A stretch of DNA of 64,000 nt from Adiantum capillus-veneris (lineage: Eukaryota > Streptophyta > Polypodiopsida > Polypodiales > Pteridaceae), in assembly GCA_014529385.2 (NCBI GenBank), contig CM043971.1, positions 30,459,709-30,523,708 of the forward strand, in the 5' to 3' direction. Made by a program: the position numbers and the translations under genes. Under the pieces are notes generated by a model. That model was not told the DNA's origin. It made no database searches and saw only the letters and a program-made list of their open reading frames with translations. This document shows, piece after piece, positions 32,511 to 43,342 of the stretch. Numbering within the stretch: the stretch's first letter is position 1; each line of letters starts with the position of its first letter.

Positions 32511-32555
<45 letters not shown>

Positions 32556-32909
32556 CTTGTTGATAGACTTTTGATGCAACTCACTCTATAAACTCTTAAG
32601 GGCTAGTACAGTAAGCTTGAGGCCAAGTCCAATTGTAATTCTAAGATTGTAACTTTCCACCACATCATGAGCTTCCATAAGGAAGGGATAACATACCTAG
32701 CTAGGTGTAGTTGTTGACAAGGGCTTGTCAAGAGGTCAAAAGGGCTTGGAAATACCTTGCACGAGAGGGCAATTCCCACCCCCAACCACAATCGCTAAAT
32801 AGTATTTGGTGCCACTTAGCAGAAACATGTTCAGAGGGCAAAAAGTTGTATTATCTCAAAGTTCTTATGATACTCTCTCTCTTCTCTCTCTCTCTCTCTC
32901 TCACTCTCA

Positions 32910-32954
<45 letters not shown>

Positions 32955-33261
32955 ATGTAAGTGTTTTCTATGTGAACAAAGTAATTCAAGAACAAAGTAA
33001 TGTATGCATTGTGTTAAGGCTACTATGTTCTCAGAGTATTTCGAAGTGTGAAGCTCTCAGTCTCATCTCATATATACTAATGGGTAAGGTAAAAAACCTG
33101 AAAATCTTTTTCTTTTTCAAACTCACAATAGCGAGTGGCTGTATTGTATTCCCATAATAAATGTACAACGTATTAATTGAGAAGGTAAAAGACCTAGAGA
33201 TCTAATGGATAAGGTCAATATTTAAGAAGCGAGTATTAGAAAGATGCTACCAATTAGACAG
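31831..33261. other. AT-rich DNA with CT and AC tracts
   Basis: Should continue repeat copy B beyond the chromovirus, but I saw no further match. It contains (CT)n at 31925-31957, 32514-32552 and 32873-32902, and (AC)n at 32912-32949. No gene was recognised. Confidence 0.5.
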
Positions 33262-33310
33262 TGGTCACGTGAGACATAGTTTTTTGTAACACATAACTAT
33301 GCCAACTATT
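33262..33310. mobile_element. Single end of a GGTCAC-family MITE
   Basis: GTGGTCACGTGAGACATAGTT followed by ATAACTATGCC resembles the termini of the MITEs at 103, 1316 and 2891. No matching right end was seen nearby, so it is a fragment or a coincidental match. Confidence 0.3.
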
Positions 33311-33415
33311 CCTCGACATGCTTAGAAGCAGGCTGCATGGTAGATCCAGTCACTAGCACACGGAGGTTGTTTTAGAGCAGATAACCAATGTGCAATTGTG
33401 GAAAGCAATGGATAT

Positions 33416-33425
33416 GGGGGGGGGG

Positions 33426-33486
<61 letters not shown>

Positions 33487-33500
33487 ATTGATTGATTGAT
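33416..33500 (+). repeat. Compound microsatellite G13-(GA)n-(ATTG)n
   Basis: A G homopolymer (33416-33428) runs into about 54 bp of AG repeat and then a short ATTG tetranucleotide repeat. Confidence 0.9.
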
Positions 33501-34479
33501 CATATAAGATAAATGGACTCTGTTGGAGTTCGAAGTGCTATCTAGTTGGATAGAAATTTGTGTGCCATGTGGCAGGGGGTAACCCATTAAGTTACTAGTA
33601 CAAGTTTTGCTCATAGTACATTGTTAATAATTTGTTTTAAAAGGATCTACCATCAATTGTTAAAGAAACCACTCTTTTGTCTCAGAATGACCAACTATAA
33701 ATTGATTAAGTAGATGCAGGTCATTGAATACATGCAATCATGGTGCTAGGCCACTAACTAAGCTTTGTAGAATCTCAAAGGACTCAAAGGTGTCATAATT
33801 AAAGTACTCAAGTTAAGAGTTGAGTCTCACTATATTGTAGTAGGGGAAGCAAGCACACAGTTGTACTCTATAGAATCTTCTAAAGAGTAAGAAATTTAAT
33901 TAAAACATCCATATTAAGTACCAGTCGATAAGAGTCTTAACATGTTTGATCTAAGCTAGATTATTTAGGTTGCCTTTCAACCATTTAAACCTCCTCTAAT
34001 TGAAATAAAGTTCCGCAAGTCTTGAAACTCAGATGTCACATCTCACTACTATAAGTGGTAGTCATACAGCTTGAACAACATGCTAGACACAATTGATGTC
34101 ATAGAAGTGACAAAATTTGATTATAGGAATTTTTATAATACTATCTATACATTCACAAGATCTACAGTTATTTTCACAAGATCTAAGATACAGTTATTTT
34201 CACAAGATCTAAGATACAAGGTGGACAAGACAATTCCCACATTTAATTATTGCCACAAGATTTATTATAAAGAAAATTGCCACATTTAATTATTACATCT
34301 TCTTCTTGCTAAGAGTGTAAAATTAAGAGTCATTATGTGCTCCCTTTAAGATGTAAATTTCTTTGAAGAGACCTTTTGCAAGACTCTCTGTGAAGGTTGA
34401 TGAAGGGTGTTAAGTCCTTAAAGGCTTAAAGGGACTAGCCTTTTGCCAAAATGCACCTACACTCATATTTAATGTTCAT
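33501..34479. other. AT-rich DNA with a small tandem repeat
   Basis: No gene seen. At 34150-34215 a roughly 30-bp unit containing TTTTCACAAGATCT is repeated two to three times; a related CCACATTTAATTATT phrase occurs twice just after. Confidence 0.5.
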
Positions 34480-34930
34480 CATCCTTCTTTGATTTTGAGT
34501 AGGGTGGACTTTCTTCCAAGGCCTACCTTAGAGCTTCATAACGTGCTGCATGTACTTGGAATTGCAGTTGAAAGAACCAAGGTTTTAAACCCCATCTTTT
34601 GGTATAGAAAGGCTGAGGAGTTGATCCAAAAGCTTGGTGAATTTTTGTGTAATGATGTAACATTCACAAAGCTCAAAACTAGGTGTGGGGAATATGATTA
34701 GCATTTTTTTGTGTGTCAAGTGTGAACTATAGATTTTAAGCCCATTATGTTAAATTGCCACTTTAGGTCGTTTGGGGGTTCCAAAGTGAAGGATCTAGTA
34801 ACATCAAGCTTGTGAGCTTTGAGAACAGCAAGGAGATCCATAGCTTTCTTAGCCACTCAAAGGAGATACTCTTATTCTTTTACTCCAACATGCTCCCTTA
34901 CTATCTTTTTATGGTCGTTCATTTTACAAA
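34480..34930 (+). pseudogene. Dispersed coding repeat, fragment C
   Basis: Nucleotides 34790-34920 match 24295-24425 (both contain ACATCAAGCTTGTGAGCTTT, then a related purine-rich stretch and TTTTACTCC). The peptide IKLVSFENSKEIHSFLSHSK corresponds to IKLVSFESTKGLHNIHIHYK. The 70-codon frame at 34489-34701 may be its upstream part. No domain was recognised. Confidence 0.4.
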
Positions 34931-37688
34931 TTATTGCTCTTGCTAAGTGGCTATGAATGTAGATTTAATGATAAGCTAGTTATGATAGTTTGTCTGCCAA
35001 TCGATATTGATGTAGTCTTTCAGCATCTTACCACTTGGTTTCATTCTCTTATGCACTTGTGAGTGAGATAATTGAAATTAGTGCTCTAAATTTCCAAGTA
35101 TCATCTACTACAGAAAAGTCTAACTTGGAACTTTTGGCCTTGACACTTAGTGATTTTCAAGTAGCATAGCTAGCAACAAGACCACTCCCAAAATAAGAAA
35201 ATAATTAAAGGACTTGATACTTAGCATTGTACCAACACAATGAGACGATGTGACTAGCCAAAGACTATCTCTAGCACACTACCGAGCACCCTGACCATTG
35301 TGTCACGAGACACCATGAGCTAAAAAGGTGGGATATGTTAGCTGCTAAGCTAGCACATGCCATTGAAAGCGGGACCACATGCAACCAGAATAGGATTCAT
35401 AACTATGATTATTATTTTTATGTTTGTATATGTAAGATTTTATTGATTAGATTGGGGCCAATGGCTTGCAACTTGTAGCTTATTTAACCAAGGCACTTAG
35501 CTTACCAATTTTATGAGCCATATTGGCTATAGGATCCGATTTTGACCATTGGCAAAGTATAAAGGCCATTTCTTGTAATTTGAGTCCAATTTTCATGAGA
35601 TAATGAATTGTGCTCATGTTGTGTTTTGTACTTTTGTCTACCTGTCAACTCTCTTTCCTTGTATCTCCCTCATGCGAAGTCTGTTTTCAAATCCAAGAAC
35701 AACATCATGCTCCCAGGTGAAAGCTCTATGCATCAATGTAAGTCACTTGCCGTATTTCTATGTTTAACGTGTGGCCCTTTGCATGTTGTTTTTAGTCTTA
35801 AACTTTATTTCAAGTATTTGTTTGCAATTCTCAGAGTAGCTATGAATAGAGTTTGACATTACGCAATTATAGGGTGTATCCATTGCCAAAATAAACATGT
35901 TGAAACTAGCTCTACTTGTCCAAATTTATTTTGTATTTAACATCTATTTGATTGATTTAGGGCCCTAGATCATCCCAGATGGTTTTGTCTATCATCATGG
36001 CAAGTTTGATTGCAATCATACACCATTTGCTAGGTGAAATGCATGAGTTAGACTAGCAAGCTTTCAAAGATTTGGATTCTTTTGAGGTCGACATTGATTG
36101 TAGCATATTGTGATTGGGTTTTTGAGAGTATTGAAAATCTCTTGTAGCCTCCATGCATTATTCATGTTAGCTACGTCCCTTGGATTGACATTTATGTATG
36201 AGGTTCTCAATATTACTACAATATGGTTAGCGGAGTTGAGGAACCCCATCATAATGCAGTCATTTGCATCTCATTATGGCTTTATAAGCCACATCTCTTA
36301 TATGGTTTAGCTTCATTGAGTTAGTGACATTGTAATTTTTTATTAAATTGTGAGTTGATCTTTTTCGTTTCCAACATAACTCAAACTCCAACACCTATAG
36401 TATGAAATAATGACCTCAATTCATTTGAATGTTAACCCTACCAAGTGGGTCAGTCGATTTTGAGCCCATTTTTCACTAAAATTTTAACACCTAAATTCTC
36501 CTAGTTTTCAACCTTTTTTCCTTTTTTTTGCCAAATCCACCAATGCTAAATTGTAGCCTCTATATTGCACTATAGACAAATTATTTCTAATTTATAAGCA
36601 TGAGGCTTCTAGGTTAAGGTGTATGACCATAGCCCATCAATTTCAGTAATTATGGAGATCAACTCTCATTTCCAATTGTTTCTCAACAACTTTCATATTT
36701 TCTAGTAACAAATAGCTTGTAGGTTCCTGCTTCCAACCTTCTCAGCATTAAAGTAAATACTCTAGGCCAAACATACTACTCTAGTAGACCTATTACCCTC
36801 TTGAACCATTTTTCCATCAGATAAGCATACCAAGATTTATCATTTCAGCATTTTCCTCTCTTTCAAAAATAAGCAAAGGAGAGATAATTTAATGTTCAAA
36901 ATTATTGAAACACACCATTAAATAACTTGGAGCATTTCTTATCAACCCACAAGTCTTAAGATGCTCCATGGTAGCACTACACTCTCATAGAGCAACCAGG
37001 ATGTGAATATACACACAATGGGGAAAAATCAAGCAACTCCCTTGCTTCCATACATGGCCATTTTGGCAATGTGACTATGGTTATGTATATCCTCTCAAAT
37101 ATAGGCTATTTTATGCCATTTTTGGCCCAAAAATGACCCTTTCTAAAAAATCCCTATTTTTGTAGAAAAATACCTTAGAGCTAAAATTTTATACTAAACT
37201 TAATTTTTTCTTGTCACGATTGTTGGAGAAATTTGTGATGGCTATGCATGCTAGTTAGTATTTGGGAGGTTTTTGCCTGCATGGAACACATGTCTGTTAC
37301 CATGAAACACTTGACATTTGTACATTCTCAAATCAAATAAGGCATTATCTAAAGTGATAAACCACGCTGCAACACCACATCTATCACCATGACTCCCTAG
37401 TAAAGGATGTATGCAATAGCAACCACCTTCACACATTGCACACTATGTACATTGTTGCATTTACTCCCATGCATTAAAAGGAATAAAATTGAGATATATA
37501 TTTTTATTTCACGTTGTGGCTGTGCCATGGTTTTGTGCCACTTTGTGTGCAAGGTTTAAAATTTGGAGTACATAATACTTTTTTTTTTGCTTGGGCTTTG
37601 GTCAGCATTAGGAATCAAGTCCCGGAATTGCCCCACAATGGGCCGCAGATTATCAAAATTGGATTTGTTTTAACTGAGTTTAGAGGAT
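34931..37688. other. Unassigned AT-rich DNA
   Basis: Nearly 2.8 kb with no supported gene, no long tandem repeat and no recognisable element. Only short chance frames are present. Confidence 0.5.
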
Positions 37689-37691
37689 TTG
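37689..37691. repeat. Target-site duplication TTG (left)
   Basis: TTG here and at 43340-43342 flank the CACTA termini, matching the 3-bp duplication of this superfamily. Confidence 0.75.
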
Positions 37692-37702
37692 CACTACAAG
37701 AG

Positions 37703-37874
37703 GTTATTCATATTAGCGACGCTCACACAGCGACACTCACAAAAAAAAAATCCCGGCGTCGCTATGAGCGTCGCAAATTTACAAGTAAATTTGCGATGCT
37801 CATAGCGACACCGGCTGGGCTAAAAAAAAATAATAGAGAGCGCCCAAAAACTCAGATCTCAGATCTGAGTTTTT
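37703..37874. repeat. Left subterminal repeats and two palindromes
   Basis: GCGACGCTC and GCGACACTC motifs are followed by an inverted repeat with 29-bp arms (37753-37781 and 37786-37814, two mismatches, 4-nt loop) built from CGTCGCTATGAGCGTCGC. A second palindrome (37846-37859 / 37861-37874) has perfect 14-bp arms, AAAAACTCAGATCT and its complement, around a single base. Such structures can extrude cruciforms and resemble protein-binding arrays. Confidence 0.8.
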
Positions 37875-37909
37875 CGGCGCCCTCAAGTAAGGAGCAGGTA
37901 ACGCTCTCC

Positions 37910-38041
37910 CTCTCTCTCTCTCTCTCTCTCTCTTTCTTCTCCACACACACACACACACACACACACGAGGAGAGGAAGGAGAGCCAGGTATGCTCCTTCC
38001 CTCTCCTCACTCTCATGTTCCCTTCCCCTCTTTCTCTCTCC

Positions 38042-38092
<51 letters not shown>

Positions 38093-38096
38093 TGTT

Positions 38097-38139
<43 letters not shown>
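37910..38139. repeat. Cluster of CT, CA and GA microsatellites
   Basis: (CT)n 37910-37933, (CA)n 37942-37966, (CT)n 38042-38062, (CA)n 38062-38089 and (GA)n 38100-38139 lie within 230 bp. Long open frames on both strands here are composition artefacts. Confidence 0.9.
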
Positions 38140-38144
<5 letters not shown>

Positions 38145-38195
38145 TACAAACATAAACAAAAACGCACACACACATACATAAACAAAGAATGCACA

Positions 38196-38375
38196 CACAC
38201 ATTGAGAGAGGAAAAGAGAGAGAGAGCATGCATAAACAAAAAACGCACACATTGAGAGAGGAAAAGAGAGAGAGAGAACATGCATAAACAAAAAACGCAC
38301 ACATTGAGAGAGGAAAAGAGAGAGAAAACATGCATAAACAAAAAAATGCACACACATTGAGAGAGAAAGAGAGAG
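38196..38375 (+). repeat. About 50-bp minisatellite, 3.5 copies
   Basis: Units begin CACACATTGAGAGAGG and end CATGCATAAACAAAAAA, starting near 38196, 38245, 38297 and 38348 (the last partial). Small differences lie in the GA run and the A run. Confidence 0.85.
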
Positions 38376-38399
38376 AAACTAATTTAACATCGTAGGAAA

Positions 38400-38520
38400 C
38401 TAATTAAAATTAAAAGACCTAAAGATCTAGCCGACGAGGAGTTGAACTCAAGACCTATTATTCAAGAGGGAAATGGCATAACCAATCTATCATACTTGGC
38501 GAAAAGTGATAGAAAGGTTA
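38400..38520 (-). repeat. Possible tRNA-derived SINE fragment
   Basis: The minus strand carries GAGTTCAACTCC (B-box-like, 38438-38449) with an upstream GATAGATTGGTTATGCC that could be a decayed A box. The adjacent phrase AAAAGACCTAAAGATCTAG recurs in diverged form near 33185-33210. The call is weak. Confidence 0.3.
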
Positions 38521-38646
38521 TACCATTTATCTCTTTTTATTGGCACACACATCCACACACGCGCACACACACAAGAAGAAGAGAGTTATAATGTCGTAGG
38601 AAACTATCCTAAAAGACGTTAAAGATTAGGTTAGATGTAGAATTAT

Positions 38647-39103
38647 GTCGGATGGTGTGCTACGAATTCTTGCAGATTGTGTAGCCTGGAAACATATAGA
38701 TGGAACATGGTCGGATTTTGCCAGGGAAGCTTGAAATTTGCGCTTAGGCCTGGATATGGATGGCGTAAATCCATTTGGTCAAAGATCAACATCTTATAGT
38801 GTATGGCCCGTTGTCATCGTCAACTACAACATTCCCCTGTGGTTGACTACGAAGAAGGGGCACCTATGGCTAAGCTTGATTGTGCCAGGGCGATATAAAG
38901 TGGAGAATATGGATGTGTATCTTCGTTCACTATTGGAAGAGCTACAACAATTGTGGATTGGCATAGAGGTGGTGGATATGAGCCGACACACAGGACGACA
39001 GAATGCTTTGATCAGAGGCATTCTAATGTGGACCATGCATGACTATCCCGGGCTAATAGAATGCTCAGGTGATCTATTGACACTCCTCACTCAGACACTG
39101 TAA
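38647..39103 (+). pseudogene. TNP2-like CACTA transposase fragment
   Basis: One frame reads SDGVLRILADCVAWKHIDG and then, after an in-frame TGA (38732-38734), LRLGLDMDGVNPFGQRSTSY, SVWPVVIVNYNIPLWL and MDVYLRSLLEELQQLWIGIE. These blocks, in this order, are hallmarks of the TNP2 transposase of plant CACTA elements, which cuts at the TIRs. The stop replaces a position that is normally arginine or asparagine. Only about 150 residues of a protein usually several hundred long are present, so it is non-functional. Confidence 0.85.
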
Positions 39104-39519
39104 ATCTTGTTTTTTCCCATAGTTGATCTATTATCATGTGTATACATGCAGGGCTCTATATAGATATATAGATATAGGAAGTTATGCTGAGTTATGCGAG
39201 GATGAGAGATAGATCTCTTAAAGCCACAAATATTGTATTTGAACAATTTTGCTCCATGTTGTAAACGCTTTGGCTCTCTAAGTACCTTCCATGGTGTATA
39301 ACGCTCTTTTCTACTCACGCTCACATCTTTTGATTGAAAATTCTGAGTTTTCGAGTTGCCTCTTCTATCACTCAATTCATTGCGTCATTGTATTTATATG
39401 CGTCATTACGTCATTGTATTTAATGGTCTTTGCGTCATTGTCTACTCTATTCATTCAATATTAATTTTAAATATTCGTGTGTTTAATGCAGGTATGGATG
39501 ATGAGGAGTTCTTTCTTCT

Positions 39520-40802
39520 TTGTCACCGCATCAAAGACAGTGGTACGTGGAGCGTCATCGCTCTGGCGTATCATCGCGCGTTCCTACTACATCCGCATCT
39601 ACCTCTCTTTCGGAGCCTTCGGCGCGCTCCGAAGCTTCGGTGTCGACGAGACGATCTTCACACTCGTCTAGACACCGGCGCTCTAGTGGTGGCTGTGGCG
39701 GTTGTTGTGGGGATTCCGTCGCCGATGCCTCCACACCGCCTCGTGTTCGACGAGGCTCTTTACCCTCCCCTTCTTTTCCCGCCCCCACACCAGCCACAAC
39801 ATCGCCATCTACGCCAAGTTTTGCACGACTGACTGTTCCTAGCAGCTACACACCTCTACCTACTCGGGCAGGAGCCACCCCACTCGACACTCCTCGCTTC
39901 GGGGCCCAGACGCCGGTGGAGACACTTGACGTCCGTACCCCCATCGACACGCCGCTAGAGACCCCTGCCGGGACACCCAGGTTCACGCGTCACCGGCCAG
40001 AGGGCTTGCCTTACTCCGTCGACTTCAGCGGCGGCATCATCATGGATGATGACAACAAGAAGGTGATCTCGCGCATGCGTGGTCTTTGCTCTCAGCTGTT
40101 TAGACACTACATACTAAACAAATGGAGTGAAGTACCAAGTGATTTAAAAGACAGAGTCATCAGCATACTTCATGATGAGTTTCCCGTTCCAACACGGGAT
40201 CAGCGCTTCAATGAAGACCTGATGAAGATTGAAATGCGCGAATACTGCAAACATAAGCGTTCCGAAGTGAAAAAAGCAATCAAGCATGGGTGGAACAGGC
40301 CAGATTGGCTGGCCAAAGAAGATTGGAAGAATGCGAAGAAAGCAGCGCGCGAGAATCCCAACAAGTGGAAGCAACAAAAGGATGCAGCCAGAGCGCGAGT
40401 AGAGGCAGGGAGCTCGCACCACTTGGGGAGTGGTGGATGGTCATCATTTGAGGCCGATTTTGTAAGTGTTTTTGCATTGCTGTTTATGTTCGATAGTTTA
40501 GGGTTTATGAGTTTTTTAATTCCAACATAATGAAATCTTTATATGTTTTGACAGTGGTCGATGACAGGACGTGATCCCACACCGTACGAGCGCGAGTACG
40601 CAGGCAGGAAGGGCTTAAACGCCCTGATGGACATTCTCAGTTCTCGCGGCGGCATGGTTAGTATTAGGGTTTACTCTTTTCTATTTTTTGTATTGTTTTA
40701 TAAATGTCGTTATATGTTTATACTTACTGAAAGCCGTCTTATTGTCTTTTTTTGCAGAATCCAATAGATACGCCGCTTGGACGCGATGAGACGTCTGACT
40801 AG
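39520..40802 (+). CDS. CACTA second gene, three exons (Transposase_24/TnpA-like candidate)
   Basis: Open frame with exon 1 ending 40461, intron 40462-40554 (GTAAGT...ACAG), exon 2 40555-40656, intron 40657-40757 (GTTAGT...GCAG) and exon 3 40758-40802. Both introns are phase 0, and the spliced frame gives about 362 residues. Residues 1-170 are serine/threonine/proline-rich with TP repeats and unusually GC-rich. The rest is charged: SQLFRHYILNKWSEVPSDLK, MREYCKHKRSEVKKAIKHGW, then SSHHLGSGGW. That pattern resembles the plant Ptta/En/Spm accessory family (Transposase_24). No in-frame ATG lies at the start; an ATG at 39494 is in another frame, and the next in-frame ATG is near 40042, so the true start is unsure. 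It may bind the subterminal repeats. Confidence 0.6.
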
Positions 40803-42049
40803 ACGACGTTAGTTTAGCCGTAGCTAGTGAGAGGCGGAAGTGAAAAAAATAGACCCGGTGGCCTCTACACCAAGACTATGCACAATGGCCTCATCATGGG
40901 GAATACACAATAGGGGCACCACCTAGCAAGATATGCGGCTAGGACGCATACATATACACAATGAAGCATGCATGGAAAACAATTTCAAGATCCACGCCCA
41001 AATGTGGAATGGGGTGGTCGGAGAATAAGGTGAGAGGAGTGGCGAGTGAGTGAGAATGGGCTCTCTACGTGTGCATGTAGTAAGGAAGATAACGAGGTCA
41101 GGGATACATGCAAGTATGCTCACTTCTCATACAAAAGGTGGCGAATCCGCACACCTTAAGATGGAAGTAGCAAGATGATAGGAATATGAGAGGGAGAGAG
41201 AGTGTGTGTGTGTGGTGGCGAATCTGCACACCTTAACATAAGCAAAAAAAAAATGGCAAGGAACAAGCATATACCATACTCACAATGAGATGTATCCAAA
41301 GAGACACAAAGTATGGCACCAAGATGGAGTGTGTTGATTGCTTGCAAAAGATGAATACAATAGGTAACGTATGGCAGAAAAATGAGAAGGGAACAAGATC
41401 GTAGGAGGCATAATGGAGAGATGGGAGTTGATGGCGAGGAATATCATGAGTGTGTCCACCCTTCTTCTTCTTGAAATTGTGCCTTCAACCCTTAATTACA
41501 AGTGGTGTGGAGGTGTGGTGCTCATCTTTTGTGCATGGTGATGGTGATGATGATGGTGTTGTGATTATGTGATTAGGGTTCATGCTACAATCATGTAGCA
41601 CAAGAGTGTGTATGGATAGGTGTGTGTGTGTGTGTGAGTGTTCTCTCCCCCAAGTGAGCTCTCATGGCCTCCTTATATAGGGAAGGAGGGAAGGATTTAG
41701 CAATATTTCTATTTGAGGTGAGTGTCCCACTTTGGTGACTAGGAAAATGGGGTGCATGTGACTGTGGCTCCCATCTTGTCTCCTCATTATTTAAAATACC
41801 AGAGTCAATAGAGAGAGAAAAAGAGAGAATGTGGGTAGGATGTAGAGGATAGGAAATATTTACAATAGTCTAGCTTTGGATAGACATAAGTTTATTAGGG
41901 AGAGAAGAGAGAGGTAAGAAAATTATAAGAGAGGTTGTCGAAGGTGGATATTTGTTGATGAAGATGGATCCTCCAAAAATGGTGATAGAATTACTCTAGA
42001 CTAGCCAAAACCTCATTAAAAGAGCCTTGTCTCTTGTAATCATGCTTGA
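40803..42049. other. CACTA interior, non-coding
   Basis: No ORF was recognised. The minus strand has a TATATAAGG motif near 41670-41690 followed by purine-rich sequence, which would suit an LTR promoter if this stretch is the continuation of the LTR-like fragment on its right. Confidence 0.4.
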
Positions 42050-42390
42050 AGACTTGTAGAACCATAGCCATTCTAGAAGGAAGAAAAGTGGGGATGGCCT
42101 GTGTCACAATTACATGAGAAAACTGGGGTCCACTACAAAAATCATATCTCCGTGTTTATGACTCCAAAAATTCTGAAAAAAATTGAGCTAAAAGTTGAGA
42201 TCACGAGCTACATCTTTTGTGTTGAACGCTCCTTCAGATTCGGGGTTCTTCTTTACTTAAAAAATTCAGCCAAATAATGTATTATTTCTGGCTGCAAAAG
42301 TCTTTTGGTGGTCCCCTTTGAGTGGACTTCTCTCTTGCCTTCAAGTGTAAGCTCCTTCATGTGTATGAAAACATGACCTAAAGTGTTGAA
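42050..42390 (-). repeat. Diverged fragment related to the Tat LTR
   Basis: In reverse orientation this aligns with about 8880-9180 of the Tat 5' LTR. Shared landmarks in order are AAACTGGGGTCCACTA, AAAAGTTNAGNNCACGAGCT, TAAAAAATTCAGC, then GTCC and CTTCAAG/CTCCAAG blocks. Spacing is similar and identity is well below that between the two Tat LTRs. It may be part of an old solo LTR inserted in the CACTA element; its outer limits could not be fixed. Confidence 0.6.
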
Positions 42391-43100
42391 AAGATTGGCA
42401 ATCATCTAGATGGAGGTATTATTGAAATTTGAAAGTGGGGTTGAGGTTTGAAAATGAAAACTAGTGAATAAAATATTTGGTAGAGTGGAATAATATATAT
42501 ACATGAAAAAAATATATTAGAAAATACTAGAATATATATATATTTAATATTTAAGGTAAAAAGAGAGATCAACAAAGAAAGCTTACTTATTATGCTACAT
42601 CGTGATTGATTAGCATAAGTATTATTTATTTAATAAAGGCTAAAACGTTAGTGAAAAAGGGAAGAAAAATTCAAAAGTAACTTATATAATAGGAAATATT
42701 TTTGGTAAAAGAGAAAAAAATATAGGGGGTTCCCATGCATGGAAAAGCATGCCTCACTAGATAGCATTAGTTTAGGGTTTCTCATAGCTTATGTATCATG
42801 AGATGGATTTTATACGTCTTTTTGAACCATGTATATTATTACATTTGTCACCGCAGTTCATTTTGCCAATCAATTCTTTATGCCTATGATGTTGTACAAT
42901 TGTCATTATTACATTTGCCAATCAATTCATTTTGCCTATGATGTGTACAATTGCCAATTTTACGCTTGTCAATTTTGCAAACAGTGCGTCTTGTGGGTGA
43001 CTATTTTGGGTCTATTATCTACCCTTGCACTTTTTTTAAAAAGTGAATCAAGTACAATATGGTTGATGGCTGGCAGGGCATTCAATGCCCTGTCACCAAA
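42391..43100. other. CACTA interior, very AT-rich
   Basis: Runs of TA and A dominate 42430-42740. No gene. It could be the AT-rich part of the same LTR-like sequence. Confidence 0.4.
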
Positions 43101-43339
43101 AAAAAAATTCTCTCGGGCGTCGCTATAACCGTCGCTATTTATGGCTCTGTAGCGTCGCTATAGACTTCTGTGTAAACGTCGCTATAACCGTCGCTATGAG
43201 CGTCTCTATATAGCGATGCATATAGCGACGCTCTCGTAGCGACGCTATTAACGACGGTTTTAGCGACGCCGGGGGTTATAAAAACCCAGTGTATTTCCGT
43301 CGCTAACAGCGTCACAAGAGCACACAACCTCTTGTAGTG
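43101..43339. repeat. Right subterminal repeats and TIR of the CACTA element
   Basis: At least eight copies of CGTCGCTAT or its complement occur between 43118 and 43275, in both orientations. The terminus AACCTCTTGTAGTG closes the element. Confidence 0.88.
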
Positions 43340-43342
43340 TTG

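Larger units (their letters stand above)
37692..43339 (+). mobile_element. CACTA (En/Spm-type) DNA transposon
   Basis: A 5648-bp element. The left end is CACTACAAGAGGTT and the right end is its exact complement, AACCTCTTGTAGTG, with TTG on both sides. Subterminal DNA carries many copies of a CGTCGCTAT motif, as expected for binding sites of a CACTA accessory protein. Inside are a TNP2-type transposase fragment (38647-39103) and a three-exon second gene (39520-40802). The transposase is far shorter than a working TNP2, so this copy is probably non-autonomous. A diverged sequence related to the Tat LTR lies at about 42050-42390. Confidence 0.9.

Noticed and set aside
37852-38357. Long cysteine/leucine/serine-rich minus-strand frames
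   Set aside because: Produced entirely by CT, CA and GA repeats and the minisatellite; no stop occurs because of composition.
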